A model generated the notes under the pieces. That model made no database searches, was not told the origin of the DNA, and worked only from the letters and a program-made list of their open reading frames with translations. This document shows positions 9,902 through 17,344 of a stretch of DNA of 64,000 bases, one piece after another. The position numbers and the translations under genes are program-made. Numbering within the stretch: the stretch's first letter is position 1; each line of letters opens with the position of its first letter. The stretch comes from Candidatus Sulfurimonas baltica (GTDB lineage: Bacteria; Campylobacterota; Campylobacteria; Campylobacterales; Sulfurimonadaceae): assembly GCF_015265455.1 (NCBI RefSeq), contig NZ_CP054492.1, forward strand, positions 620,001 through 684,000. Reading direction: 5' to 3'.

Positions 9902-10806
9902 AATTATTGCTAACAGGTTCAAATGGTTTTATAGGAAACTACTTTATAAGTAAATACGCTGCAAAATATGAAATAACAAAATTCTCATTTTTAAATGATG
10001 ATTTTAAAGCTTTACATGTAGAAGATGTAGATGTTGTGATTCATCTATCTGCTCTTGTTCATCAGATGGGTGGAGCCAGCAAAGAAGAGTATGAAAAAGT
10101 AAATGTGACTCAGACTTTGGAGTTAGCTAAAAAAGCCAAAGAGAGTGGAGTTAAACATTTTGTATTTATGAGTACAGTTAAGGTGTATGGGGAAGAGACA
10201 GATGTAGCTTATAACGAAAATAGTGTGTGTAATCCAGAAGATGAGTATGGAAAGAGTAAGTTAAAAGCAGAGCAAGAGTTACAAAAGCTAGAAGATGATA
10301 ATTTTAAAGTTTCGATTATAAGAACTCCTATCGTTTATGGGTATGGCGTTAAAGCAAATATTAAAAATCTTGTTAGTTTAGTACAGAAAGTTCCTGTTTT
10401 GCCGTTTGGTGGGATAGACAATAAGCGAAGTATGGTTTATATAGGAAATCTTTGTCATTTGATAGATTCAGTAGTTAGATTCCAAATCAAGTTTGGAATG
10501 ACGGATGTGGATGGAATGACGGATGTGAGTGGAATGACTTGTTCTGGTGTATTTTTAGCATCTGATGATAAGGCTATCTCTACTACAAAGCTGATAGAGC
10601 TTATTGCAAAAGAGTTAAATAAAAAAGTGTATTTACTAAAAATTCCATTATTTGAAACATTTCTGAAAGTTGTTAAGCCATCTTTTCATAAAAGACTTTA
10701 TGGGAGCTTAGGAATAGATAACAGACTTACGAAAGATATGTTAGATTTTAAAAATCTATATACAGTCGAAGATGGGATAAAGCATATGATACATGGTGAA
10801 TGTTAA
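9898..10806 (+). CDS. NAD-dependent 4-keto-sugar reductase/epimerase, WbpV-like, carrying an in-frame repeat insertion
   Basis: 302 aa SDR: GSNGFIGNYF at the N-terminus, HLSALVHQMGG, MSTVKVYGE and YGKSK (Tyr-Lys pair), then RSMVYIGNLC. These are features of WbpV/WreQ-type enzymes that reduce UDP-4-keto-6-deoxy-GlcNAc to a UDP-D-QuiNAc/FucNAc-type sugar. The WbpL-like and WbpM-like genes downstream supply the rest of that route. Residues about 194-214, between the NLCHLIDSVV helix and the GVFLASDD strand, are a foreign-looking GMTDVD/GMTDVS repeat (see the repeat entry). The insertion lies in a surface loop position, so activity may be kept. Confidence 0.8.
   Translation: MKLLLTGSNGFIGNYFISKYAAKYEITKFSFLNDDFKALHVEDVDVVIHLSALVHQMGGASKEEYEKVNVTQTLELAKKAKESGVKHFVFMSTVKVYGEETDVAYNENSVCNPEDEYGKSKLKAEQELQKLEDDNFKVSIIRTPIVYGYGVKANIKNLVSLVQKVPVLPFGGIDNKRSMVYIGNLCHLIDSVVRFQIKFGMTDVDGMTDVSGMTCSGVFLASDDKAISTTKLIELIAKELNKKVYLLKIPLFETFLKVVKPSFHKRLYGSLGIDNRLTKDMLDFKNLYTVEDGIKHMIHGEC
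10479..10540 (+). repeat. Palindrome plus 18-bp tandem repeat inserted in the wbpV-like gene
   Basis: An 8-bp perfect inverted repeat, ATTCCAAA (10479-10486) and TTTGGAAT (10492-10499), surrounds the loop TCAAG. Its right arm runs into an 18-bp tandem unit beginning GGAATGACGGATGTG at 10495 and 10513, with a partial third copy at 10531. The reading frame stays open through it. Such ATTCC/GGAATGAC palindromic units are known as dispersed intergenic repeats in several bacteria; I infer that one has landed inside a gene. Confidence 0.75.
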
Positions 10807-10836
10807 ATTTTAATTTATAAAAGATGCTAAATATGG

Positions 10837-10842
10837 TACAAT
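10837..10842 (+). promoter_or_regulatory. Likely -10 box of the Phd/RelE module
   Basis: TACAAT at 10837-10842 has a weak -35-like TTTATA at 10814-10819 (17-nt spacing). It lies 27 nt before the antitoxin ATG. It would give the module its own promoter inside the polysaccharide operon. Confidence 0.4.
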
Positions 10843-10868
10843 ATTAAATACTAAAAAAGGATTTGAGA

Positions 10869-11123
10869 ATGCAACCAATATTAGCAAACTATACAGCGAG
10901 CATAACAGAACTTAAAAAGTCTCCAACACAGTTACTAAAAGACGCGGGAAATGAAGCTGTAGCAATACTCAATCACAATGTGGCAAGTGCGTATTTGGTG
11001 CCAAGTGAGCTTTATGAAAAAATGATGGATATAATAGATGATTATTATTTGGCAAAAGAGGTTGAAGATAGATTGAGTTACAAAGAAGAAGATTTGATTG
11101 AAGTTAATATTAATGACCTATAA
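10869..11123 (+). CDS. Phd/YefM-type antitoxin
   Basis: 84 aa. The ITELKKSPTQLLKDAG..AVAILNHNVASAYLVPSELYEKM pattern is the Phd/YefM DNA-binding N-terminal domain, with an acidic C-terminal tail (EEDLIEVNINDL) that would wrap the toxin. I take ATG at 10869, which has AAAGGA at a normal distance; an in-frame TTG at 10863 lies on top of that site. It overlaps the RelE-like toxin gene by 11 nt. It should neutralise the toxin and repress its own promoter. It interrupts the order wbpV-wbpL. Confidence 0.85.
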   Translation: MQPILANYTASITELKKSPTQLLKDAGNEAVAILNHNVASAYLVPSELYEKMMDIIDDYYLAKEVEDRLSYKEEDLIEVNINDL

Positions 11124-11400
11124 ATTAAAATTTATCAAAGAATCAAATAAAGAATGGAACAAATTAACATCTACTATCAAAGAACAATTTCAAAAAAAGT
11201 TAAAAGAGCGATTGGAAAATCCAAAAGTTCCAAAAGATAAACTAAATGGCTATGAAAACATCTATAAAATAAAGCTTAGGAGTGTTGGGTATAGGCTGGC
11301 TTATGAAGTTAAAGATGATGAAATAGTAGTTTTAGTTTTAAGTGTAGGAAAAAGAGAAAACAATGCTATTTATTATAATTTGAAAGATAGAGTAGAATGA
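11113..11400 (+). CDS. RelE/StbE-type mRNA interferase toxin
   Basis: 95 aa, basic. YKLKFIKESNKEWNKL at the N-terminus, KLNGYENIYKIKLRSVGYRLAYEV in the middle and VLVLSVGKREN at the C-terminus are the classic RelE/StbE blocks. The known role is ribosome-dependent mRNA cleavage. ATG at 11113 lies inside the antitoxin gene; an upstream in-frame TTG at 11098 is less likely. Its stop overlaps the start of the WbpL-like gene by 4 nt, so the toxin is translationally coupled to the surface-sugar gene. Confidence 0.87.
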   Translation: MTYKLKFIKESNKEWNKLTSTIKEQFQKKLKERLENPKVPKDKLNGYENIYKIKLRSVGYRLAYEVKDDEIVVLVLSVGKRENNAIYYNLKDRVE

Positions 11401-12359
11401 TTTATTTTATACTTTTGTTAAGCTCATTTTTACTTACTTATTTTATAAAAAACTATGCCATAAAAAAATCATTTGTTGCAGAGGTGAACGATAGAAGTTC
11501 TCACACTGTACCAACTCCTCATGGCGGTGGTATAGCTATTGCAGTTACTTGGTTTATTGGTATATCGTATATGTATTATATAAACGATATAAATAGCTCT
11601 TTGTATTTTGCTTTAATGGTTGGTGTGGTTATATCAGTTGTTAGTTACCTTGATGATTTATATGAACTTAGTGCAAAGGTTAGATTAGTTGCACAAACTT
11701 TAGTTGCTCTTTTAGGGCTATACTTTTTAGGCGGACTTGGAAGTTTTGAGCTAGGTTTATTTTCAATAGATAATCAGTTATTTACAAATGTTTTTGCATT
11801 TTTTATGATAATCTGGTTTATAAATCTTTATAACTTTTTAGATGGCATAGATGGGTATGCCGGCGGTGAAGCTGTTTTTCTTGGAATTGCCGGATTTTTA
11901 CTTTTTGGTGGTAGCCACTTTTTGGTTTTGATTGTAGCGGTTTTAGGATTTTTAGTTTGGAACTGGCATAAGGCAAAGATTTTTATGGGTGATGTTGGAA
12001 GTACGCTTTTGGGTTACAATATTGCTGTCTTTACCATCTATTATGCAAATCAGGAAAGTTCTAATTTGTGGGTTTGGATAGTGCTTTTTGGAGTGTTTTG
12101 GTTTGATGCGACTTTGACGCTGTTTAGAAGATATAAAAACGGTGAGCAGTTAAGCCAAGCGCATAGAAAACATGCATACCAAAGATTAACACAAAGCGGA
12201 TGGGTTCATGACAGAGTTACTATTTTTTCAGTTTTAGTAAATATTGTATTGTTTTGTACTGTTTATTTTATCTCAAACATATTTGTTTCATTTGTCTTCT
12301 CATTGATTATTCTTTACATTGTTATGCGGTTTGTTGATAGCAAAAAAGCTTTTGAATAA
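11397..12359 (+). CDS. Undecaprenyl-phosphate glycosylphosphotransferase, WbpL/WecA family
   Basis: 320 aa polytopic membrane protein of the MraY/WecA family. Visible motifs are NDRSSHTVPTPHGGGIAI near 35, YLDDLYELSAKVR near 82, YNFLDGIDGYAGGE near 145, MGDVGSTLLGY near 198 and the cytoplasmic HRKHAYQRL loop near 258. It transfers a HexNAc-1-phosphate (D-QuiNAc/D-FucNAc in WbpL) from UDP to undecaprenyl phosphate, starting repeat-unit assembly on the inner leaflet. Downstream context with a WbpM-like enzyme supports a 6-deoxy-HexNAc substrate. It shares ATGA with the RelE-like toxin. Confidence 0.88.
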   Translation: MIYFILLLSSFLLTYFIKNYAIKKSFVAEVNDRSSHTVPTPHGGGIAIAVTWFIGISYMYYINDINSSLYFALMVGVVISVVSYLDDLYELSAKVRLVAQTLVALLGLYFLGGLGSFELGLFSIDNQLFTNVFAFFMIIWFINLYNFLDGIDGYAGGEAVFLGIAGFLLFGGSHFLVLIVAVLGFLVWNWHKAKIFMGDVGSTLLGYNIAVFTIYYANQESSNLWVWIVLFGVFWFDATLTLFRRYKNGEQLSQAHRKHAYQRLTQSGWVHDRVTIFSVLVNIVLFCTVYFISNIFVSFVFSLIILYIVMRFVDSKKAFE

Positions 12360-12370
12360 GTATGTAGTTA

Positions 12371-12390
12371 TATGTATGCTATAATACATA
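12371..12390 (+). promoter_or_regulatory. Extended -10 promoter with operator-like inverted repeat for the RHH/PIN module
   Basis: TATAAT at 12380-12385 is preceded by TGC (extended -10). The inverted repeat TATGTAT (12371-12377) / ATACATA (12384-12390) straddles it. A ribbon-helix-helix antitoxin is encoded 24 nt downstream, so an autorepression operator is the natural reading (inference). Confidence 0.55.
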
Positions 12391-12414
12391 TAATTAGATT
12401 GTGGGGTGGATATT

Positions 12415-12648
12415 ATGACAATAAGAAAAAATTTTTTACTTGATGATGAGATAGTAGAACATTTAAAAGAAATAGCGAGCAGAGAAAATATTACTCAGAC
12501 ACAAGTTGTTAAAGATTTGATAGAGGGGAGATATCAAGAGATTTCTATTGAGGAAAAATTGGAAGCACTTAATGCTTTTGCTGGAAGTGGTACAGGCCTT
12601 TATGGAGATTTGACAATCCAAGAGATTAAAGCGAATATGGATGTATAA
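12415..12648 (+). CDS. Ribbon-helix-helix antitoxin (CopG-like)
   Basis: 77 aa. The short strand IRKNFLLDDEIVEHLKEIASRENITQTQVVKDLIE fits a ribbon-helix-helix DNA-binding fold, followed by an acidic helical tail. I chose ATG at 12415, which follows GGGGTGGA by 4 nt; an in-frame GTG at 12406 falls within that ribosome site. It overlaps the PIN toxin gene by 8 nt. The operator-like palindrome over its -10 box suggests autoregulation. Partner and fold together support a VapB-like antitoxin. Confidence 0.8.
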   Translation: MTIRKNFLLDDEIVEHLKEIASRENITQTQVVKDLIEGRYQEISIEEKLEALNAFAGSGTGLYGDLTIQEIKANMDV

Positions 12649-13066
12649 AAAAGTTTTTATAGATGCTAATATCTTTATTGATATTAATGACAGGAACAGA
12701 AAAAGATATCAGGAAAGCTTGGATATATTGAAGTATTTGACACAAAATGGGATTGGGATATATACTAGCTGTGATTTAATAACAACTATTTACTATATCT
12801 TGGCAAAGGAAGATAAAGCAAATGCCTTGAGTGGGATTGAAAGAATAAATAAAATTTGTAAAGTCATAGAGTTTTCAAATAAAGAGATATCACTGACATG
12901 TCAATTGATGAATAAGGATAAAAACTATAAAGATTTAGAGGATACTCTTCAGTATATACTGGCTAAAAAATCAAAATGTGAGCTTATTATATCAAATGAT
13001 AAAAATTTTTACTCATCTGAAGTAGAGCTACTAAATACTGAGGAGTTTTGCGCAAAATACTTTTAA
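12641..13066 (+). CDS. PIN-domain ribonuclease toxin (VapC-like)
   Basis: 141 aa. The PIN acidic residues are visible: D in KKVFIDANIFIDIND at the N-terminus, a middle acidic residue, DLEDTLQYILAKKS near 98 and ISNDKNFYS near 118. The family are Mg-dependent RNases that cut tRNA or rRNA. It overlaps the antitoxin gene and is followed by a separate MNT/HEPN module with its own -10 box. Confidence 0.83.
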   Translation: MYKKVFIDANIFIDINDRNRKRYQESLDILKYLTQNGIGIYTSCDLITTIYYILAKEDKANALSGIERINKICKVIEFSNKEISLTCQLMNKDKNYKDLEDTLQYILAKKSKCELIISNDKNFYSSEVELLNTEEFCAKYF

Positions 13067-13093
13067 AAATTAAATTTGTTAAATTTTAATTTT

Positions 13094-13099
13094 TATAAT
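13094..13099 (+). promoter_or_regulatory. -10 box before the MNT/HEPN module
   Basis: A TATAAT hexamer lies 46 nt before the nucleotidyltransferase ATG, in a 78-nt AT-rich gap after the PIN gene. I see no good -35 at standard distance. Confidence 0.35.
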
Positions 13100-13144
13100 A
13101 TACTTCAACAAATTAAAACCAATGTGAAAAGCAGGTAAATAGTT

Positions 13145-13429
13145 ATGAGATTATCAAAAGAAGAGATAACGTTATTGAAAAATAAACTTTATGAAATATC
13201 TAGCGATGCAAGGTTGTATCTATTTGGGAGTAGAGTAGACGATACAAAGCGGGGTGGAGATATAGATTTGCTAATTTTATCTGATAAGTTAAGAAAAAAA
13301 GATTTACGAAAATTGAGACTTTCATTTTTTGAAAAGTTTGGTGAGCAGAAGATGGATATAATTATTGATGATGGGACATTTAAAAACCAATTTACTAAGC
13401 TTATATTTCAAAAGGCGGTATTGTTATGA
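13145..13429 (+). CDS. MNT-domain minimal nucleotidyltransferase antitoxin (MntA-like)
   Basis: 94 aa. RLYLFGSRVDDTKRGGDIDLL is the pol-beta nucleotidyltransferase core (GSx..DxD), with a third Asp in QKMDIIIDDG. MntA-type proteins inactivate their HEPN partner by AMPylation. It overlaps the HEPN gene by 4 nt, the standard order for MntA-HepT modules. Start ATG at 13145 follows a GCAGG ribosome site. Confidence 0.83.
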   Translation: MRLSKEEITLLKNKLYEISSDARLYLFGSRVDDTKRGGDIDLLILSDKLRKKDLRKLRLSFFEKFGEQKMDIIIDDGTFKNQFTKLIFQKAVLL

Positions 13430-13857
13430 TGAAAGATAAGTTAATACTGGATAAATCATTACTAAAAAAACAACTTGCATGGATTGAGATATCATATAAA
13501 GAGTGCCATTTAATAGGAAATAAAAAAAACTACTCTGTTGAGGAGTTTGGTAAATTTGAAACTTTATGTAGCAGATACAGCAGAGGAGTTGATTTTTTAA
13601 TAAGAAAAATATTTAGAACTTTGGATGAGTATGAGTTTGAAAATCAAGGTACATTGGTAGATGTTGTAAATAATGCTCATAAAAGAGGTTTATTTGAGGA
13701 TATAGAAGAACTTAGAATTATGAAAGATATTAGAAATACTATAGTTCATGAATATATTGAAGATAATTTAGTAGAAGTATTTGAAGAAGTTTTAGACTAC
13801 ACAGCCAAACTTATTGAAATAATAAATACTACACTGAATTATATGGACAAAATATGA
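13426..13857 (+). CDS. HEPN-domain RNase toxin (HepT-like)
   Basis: 143 aa, all helical. The HEPN catalytic motif Rx4H appears as RNTIVHEY near residue 105, followed by a helix rich in Glu. HepT proteins cleave tRNA 3' ends or other RNA and are held off by AMPylation by the MNT partner upstream. The ORF ends 16 nt before the WbpM-like gene, so this is the third toxin module inside the sugar cluster. Confidence 0.83.
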   Translation: MMKDKLILDKSLLKKQLAWIEISYKECHLIGNKKNYSVEEFGKFETLCSRYSRGVDFLIRKIFRTLDEYEFENQGTLVDVVNNAHKRGLFEDIEELRIMKDIRNTIVHEYIEDNLVEVFEEVLDYTAKLIEIINTTLNYMDKI

Positions 13858-13873
13858 AGATAGGTAAATACAA

Positions 13874-15625
13874 TTGATAAATATAGATAAACGAATATTA
13901 AATTTTTTGGTAATTATAATTTTTACCTTTGGCACATTTTGGTGGACTTTTTTTATATTTCACATACCATTTAACTTTAACCTTGTGCTTAGTGTTGTGG
14001 TTGTTCGTATGGTTGCATCAGCATTTATTTTTAATGACTACTCACTCTCGTGGTCAAAGGCTTCTCAAAAAACATTTATTATAAAAAGTTTTGTGTATAT
14101 CTCTGCATTTTTTGTCTATTTCCCTATTTTTTATGGTGAGGTTAGATTTTCATTTTTAGCTTCTGAGCTTTTTTTATATCTCTTTGCAATAAACTTTACT
14201 ATGTATTTTTACTACTACCTAATTAACAGGAGCCAGATTGCAAAAACAAAATCAGTTGTTATCTATGGTGCTGGAAGAGCTGGCATAAAGCTAGAATCAG
14301 AATTTATAAATACTGCATATAAAGTTAAATATTTTGTTGATGATGATAAAATAATTCAAAACCGCTCAATTGATGCGATTAGAGTGATATCAAAACAAAA
14401 ACTAAAAGAGAAGATTGGCGATGATAAATTTGACTTATTAGTTATTGCAATACCATCGGCATCACAAAATAGGATAAAACAGATTTACGATAATCTATCT
14501 AAATACTTTAAAACTATACAGATTTTGCCATCAATGGATGAGATTTTAGACACTAAAGATTTTGCTATGCAGCTAAAAAATGTATCGGTAGAAGATTTAC
14601 TCGCACGCCACCCTCAGGATTTGGACAAAAGTAAAATATCGTCTTTTATAAAAGGTAAAACCGTTCTTGTAACCGGTGCCGGCGGAAGTATTGGGAGTGA
14701 GATATGCAGACAGTGTCAAAAGTTTGGAGCCAAAAAGTTAATACTGCTAGATCATAGTGAATATAACCTCTATGCTATAGAGCAGGAGTTGCAAAAAATT
14801 GAAACTATCCCTGTAATGCAAAGTGTTGTTAATAAAGAATTTTTAGATGAAACATTTAAGACTTATAAACCAGAGATAGTTATACATGCAGCTGCCTATA
14901 AGCATGTCCCTTTGGTTGAGGCAAACATATACGAAGGAATCTTAAATAATGTTGTTGGAACTAAAAACGTTATAGATGTATCTATAAAATATGGTGTGCA
15001 AAAATTTGTGATGATTTCTACAGACAAGGCAGTACGTCCAACTAATGTCATGGGGACAACAAAGCGTATATGTGAGCTTTATGCCCAAAACGTAGTTTCT
15101 TTAGAAAATTCAAATGGCAACGGCACAGATATTGTTGCAGTTAGATTTGGTAATGTACTTGGAAGCAGCGGCAGTGTTATACCAAAGTTTAAATCTCAAA
15201 TAGAAAATGGACAAAACATAACGGTAACACATCCTGATATAACAAGATACTTCATGCTTATTCCAGAGGCATGTGAGTTGGTTCTTCAAGCTGGTGCTAT
15301 TGGAACGGGTGGAGAGATCTTTATACTTGATATGGGAGAGCCTATAAAGATAGTTGATTTGGCTAAAAAAATGATAGAGCTAAGTGGACGAGAAGGGATC
15401 GAAATTGAATTCTCAGGGCTTCGTCCAGGTGAAAAACTCTATGAGGAGTTACTTATAGACGATACTGACTGTAAAACTGATTATGAGTCTATCACTGTTG
15501 CAAAACCGACACTTTACGATATAGATAAGTTAAACAGAGATATTGAAGAGTTGCTTACATGTAAAGATAAATTAGCAAAACTAAAGGAAATTGTTCCCGA
15601 GTTTAATCATCAAAAGAATGCATAA
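13874..15625 (+). CDS. Membrane-bound UDP-GlcNAc 4,6-dehydratase, WbpM/FlaA1/PglF family
   Basis: 583 aa. It has four N-terminal membrane segments (first ~120 residues), a CoA-binding-like Rossmann domain (VIYGAGRAG near 133), and a C-terminal SDR domain starting with VTGAGGSIGSEICRQ near 265. STDKAVRPTNVMGTTK carries the SMK catalytic triad, and GLRPGEKLYEELL is the family tail motif. It makes UDP-4-keto-6-deoxy-GlcNAc for D-QuiNAc/D-FucNAc, feeding the WbpV-like reductase and WbpL-like transferase. The start is TTG at 13874. A diverged copy of its last 15 codons lies at 17209-17259. Confidence 0.9.
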   Translation: MINIDKRILNFLVIIIFTFGTFWWTFFIFHIPFNFNLVLSVVVVRMVASAFIFNDYSLSWSKASQKTFIIKSFVYISAFFVYFPIFYGEVRFSFLASELFLYLFAINFTMYFYYYLINRSQIAKTKSVVIYGAGRAGIKLESEFINTAYKVKYFVDDDKIIQNRSIDAIRVISKQKLKEKIGDDKFDLLVIAIPSASQNRIKQIYDNLSKYFKTIQILPSMDEILDTKDFAMQLKNVSVEDLLARHPQDLDKSKISSFIKGKTVLVTGAGGSIGSEICRQCQKFGAKKLILLDHSEYNLYAIEQELQKIETIPVMQSVVNKEFLDETFKTYKPEIVIHAAAYKHVPLVEANIYEGILNNVVGTKNVIDVSIKYGVQKFVMISTDKAVRPTNVMGTTKRICELYAQNVVSLENSNGNGTDIVAVRFGNVLGSSGSVIPKFKSQIENGQNITVTHPDITRYFMLIPEACELVLQAGAIGTGGEIFILDMGEPIKIVDLAKKMIELSGREGIEIEFSGLRPGEKLYEELLIDDTDCKTDYESITVAKPTLYDIDKLNRDIEELLTCKDKLAKLKEIVPEFNHQKNA

Positions 15626-15687
15626 TTTTTATTTGGTATAGATAATATTTAAGCTACAATAATACTATTAATTATAAAAGAGCTAAT

Positions 15688-16002
15688 ATGTTAGATATAA
15701 ACTTATCATCACCTATTTCTATAATGAATGAACTAAAACAAAAATTTAAGGACAAAAGACTGTTTTTAAATCTTACACAAGAGGGATTGGCCACTAGAAG
15801 TGCGGTTAGTCTTGGTAGTTTAAAAAGATTTGAAAGTAGTGGTCAAATCTCACTAGAGTCTTTACTGAAATTAGCTTTAGTTTTAGAGTGTTTGGATGAT
15901 TTCCAACAAATTGCACTACAAAAAAAGCAAACAATTAACTCTATAGATGATTTATATAAAGAAAAAAAACAAAAGCTTCCCAAAAAAGGCAGAATCAAAT
16001 GA
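15688..16002 (+). CDS. HipB-like XRE-family antitoxin
   Basis: 104 aa with a helix-turn-helix near residues 22-75 (RLFLNLTQEGLATRSAVSLGSLKRFE) and a Lys-rich tail. It starts at ATG 15688; a TACAAT -10-like box lies at 15655-15660. It overlaps the HipA-like gene by 4 nt (ATGA), the usual hipBA arrangement. It should bind its own promoter and HipA. Confidence 0.82.
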   Translation: MLDINLSSPISIMNELKQKFKDKRLFLNLTQEGLATRSAVSLGSLKRFESSGQISLESLLKLALVLECLDDFQQIALQKKQTINSIDDLYKEKKQKLPKKGRIK

Positions 16003-17213
16003 ATATAAAAACTATAGATATTTTTTTAAATCAATTTGATAAGAAGCTAAATGTTGGAAGATTAGCATATAAAGATAAAACTATATATTTTGAGTATAGT
16101 AAAGATTTTTTAGATACTGGACTTGAAATATCTCCATATAAACTACCGCTAAAAAATGGTGTATTTGTTTGTGAGGATAAAATTTTTGAAGGACTTTATG
16201 GAGTATTTGGAGATAGTTTACCAGATGGTTGGGGTAGACTTCTTTTAGATAGATATTTTTTAAAGCAAGGTTTTAGGTACAACGATATCACACCGCTTGA
16301 TAGATTAAGCAATATAGGAAAATATGGCACAGGGGCACTGAGTTACGAGCCTGTAATTGAGAACATTGTACTGCAGAGAGAAAATATAAGCTTAGATAGA
16401 TTGGCACAAAGTTCACAAGAGATTTTGCAAGGTAGTAGCGAAGATATGTTAGAAGAATTATTGCTACTGGGAGGATCATCAGCGGGGGCTAGGCCAAAAG
16501 CTATGATACAGTTAAATGATGAAGATAAAATCATACATGGTTCCCAAAGTCTGCATTGTGGTTTTGCTCACTGGATGGTAAAATTTGCTTCAAGTAGTGA
16601 TAGTGCGGATATTGGCAGTATTGAGTATGCATATAGCCTTATGGCTAGGGATGCCAAAATAGATATGAGTAATACAAAACTATTACGCGGCACAAAAAAT
16701 AGTTATTTTGCAATAAAAAGATTTGATAGGATTGGTGACAACAGGGTTCATCTTCATTCTGTATCTGGTTTGACTCATAGTGATTTTAGGTTTCCAACAC
16801 TTGACTATGATGATTTACTTACTTTGACTTTACATTTGACAAAAGATATTAATGAGCAGATAAAAATGTTCAGGTTAGCTTGCTTTAACTTATTTGCTCA
16901 CAATCGTGATGACCATGCAAAAAATTTCTCATTTTTAATGGATAGTGATGGTAGATGGAGATTAAGCCCCGCTTACGATTTAACTTTTTCGTATGGTCCA
17001 GGTGGTGAACATAGCACAACTTATCTAGGTGAGGGAAAAAATCCTACAAGTGAGTATCTGCTAAAGCTGGCTAAAAAACATAATATAAAAAATGCAAAAG
17101 AGATAGTTGATGAGATAAAATCAGTTGTAAATAATTTTACTATATATGCCAATATAGCTGGAGTTTCTAAACACTCAATAAAAATGATTTGTCAGGCCAT
17201 TATAGTTATCTAA
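15999..17213 (+). CDS. HipA-like serine/threonine kinase toxin
   Basis: 404 aa. The HipA N-terminal subdomain ends around FEGLYGVFGDSLPDGWGR. The kinase part has the Gly/Ser-rich loop LGGSSAGARPKA near 157, the catalytic HNRDDHAKNFSF near 304 and SPAYDLTFSYGP with the metal-binding Asp. Known HipA kinases phosphorylate aminoacyl-tRNA synthetases and cause growth arrest. All key residues are present. It ends inside a relic of a wbpM 3' end, so the module marks a recombination junction. Confidence 0.88.
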   Translation: MNIKTIDIFLNQFDKKLNVGRLAYKDKTIYFEYSKDFLDTGLEISPYKLPLKNGVFVCEDKIFEGLYGVFGDSLPDGWGRLLLDRYFLKQGFRYNDITPLDRLSNIGKYGTGALSYEPVIENIVLQRENISLDRLAQSSQEILQGSSEDMLEELLLLGGSSAGARPKAMIQLNDEDKIIHGSQSLHCGFAHWMVKFASSSDSADIGSIEYAYSLMARDAKIDMSNTKLLRGTKNSYFAIKRFDRIGDNRVHLHSVSGLTHSDFRFPTLDYDDLLTLTLHLTKDINEQIKMFRLACFNLFAHNRDDHAKNFSFLMDSDGRWRLSPAYDLTFSYGPGGEHSTTYLGEGKNPTSEYLLKLAKKHNIKNAKEIVDEIKSVVNNFTIYANIAGVSKHSIKMICQAIIVI

Positions 17214-17259
17214 ACTTAAAGAGCTAGTACCCGAGTTTAATCATCAGGCAAATATTTAA
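17209..17259 (+). pseudogene. Relic of the 3' end of a second wbpM-like allele
   Basis: Read in frame from 17209 it gives SKLKELVPEFNHQANI and a stop, matching the WbpM-like C-terminus (LKEIVPEFNHQKNA). The 16-nt block CCCGAGTTTAATCATC is identical, while the flanking codons have diverged. An in-frame TAG lies just upstream, so only the tail remains. It looks like the remnant left when the cluster end was replaced together with hipBA. Confidence 0.75.
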
Positions 17260-17275
17260 AAATAAAATATGACAA

Positions 17276-17316
17276 TTTGCAATATAATTGCAAAATATTA
17301 AATTTTATTATATACT
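17276..17316 (+). promoter_or_regulatory. Sigma-70 promoter with inverted repeat upstream of the ComEA-like gene
   Basis: TTGCAA (17288-17293), 17 nt, TATACT (17311-17316). A perfect inverted repeat TTTGCAAT / ATTGCAAA (17276-17283, 17287-17294; 3-nt spacer) covers the -35 box and could be an operator. GGGG precedes the start codon at 17345. Confidence 0.55.
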
Positions 17317-17344
17317 GCTCTAAAATAAAAACAAAGGGGTTAAA

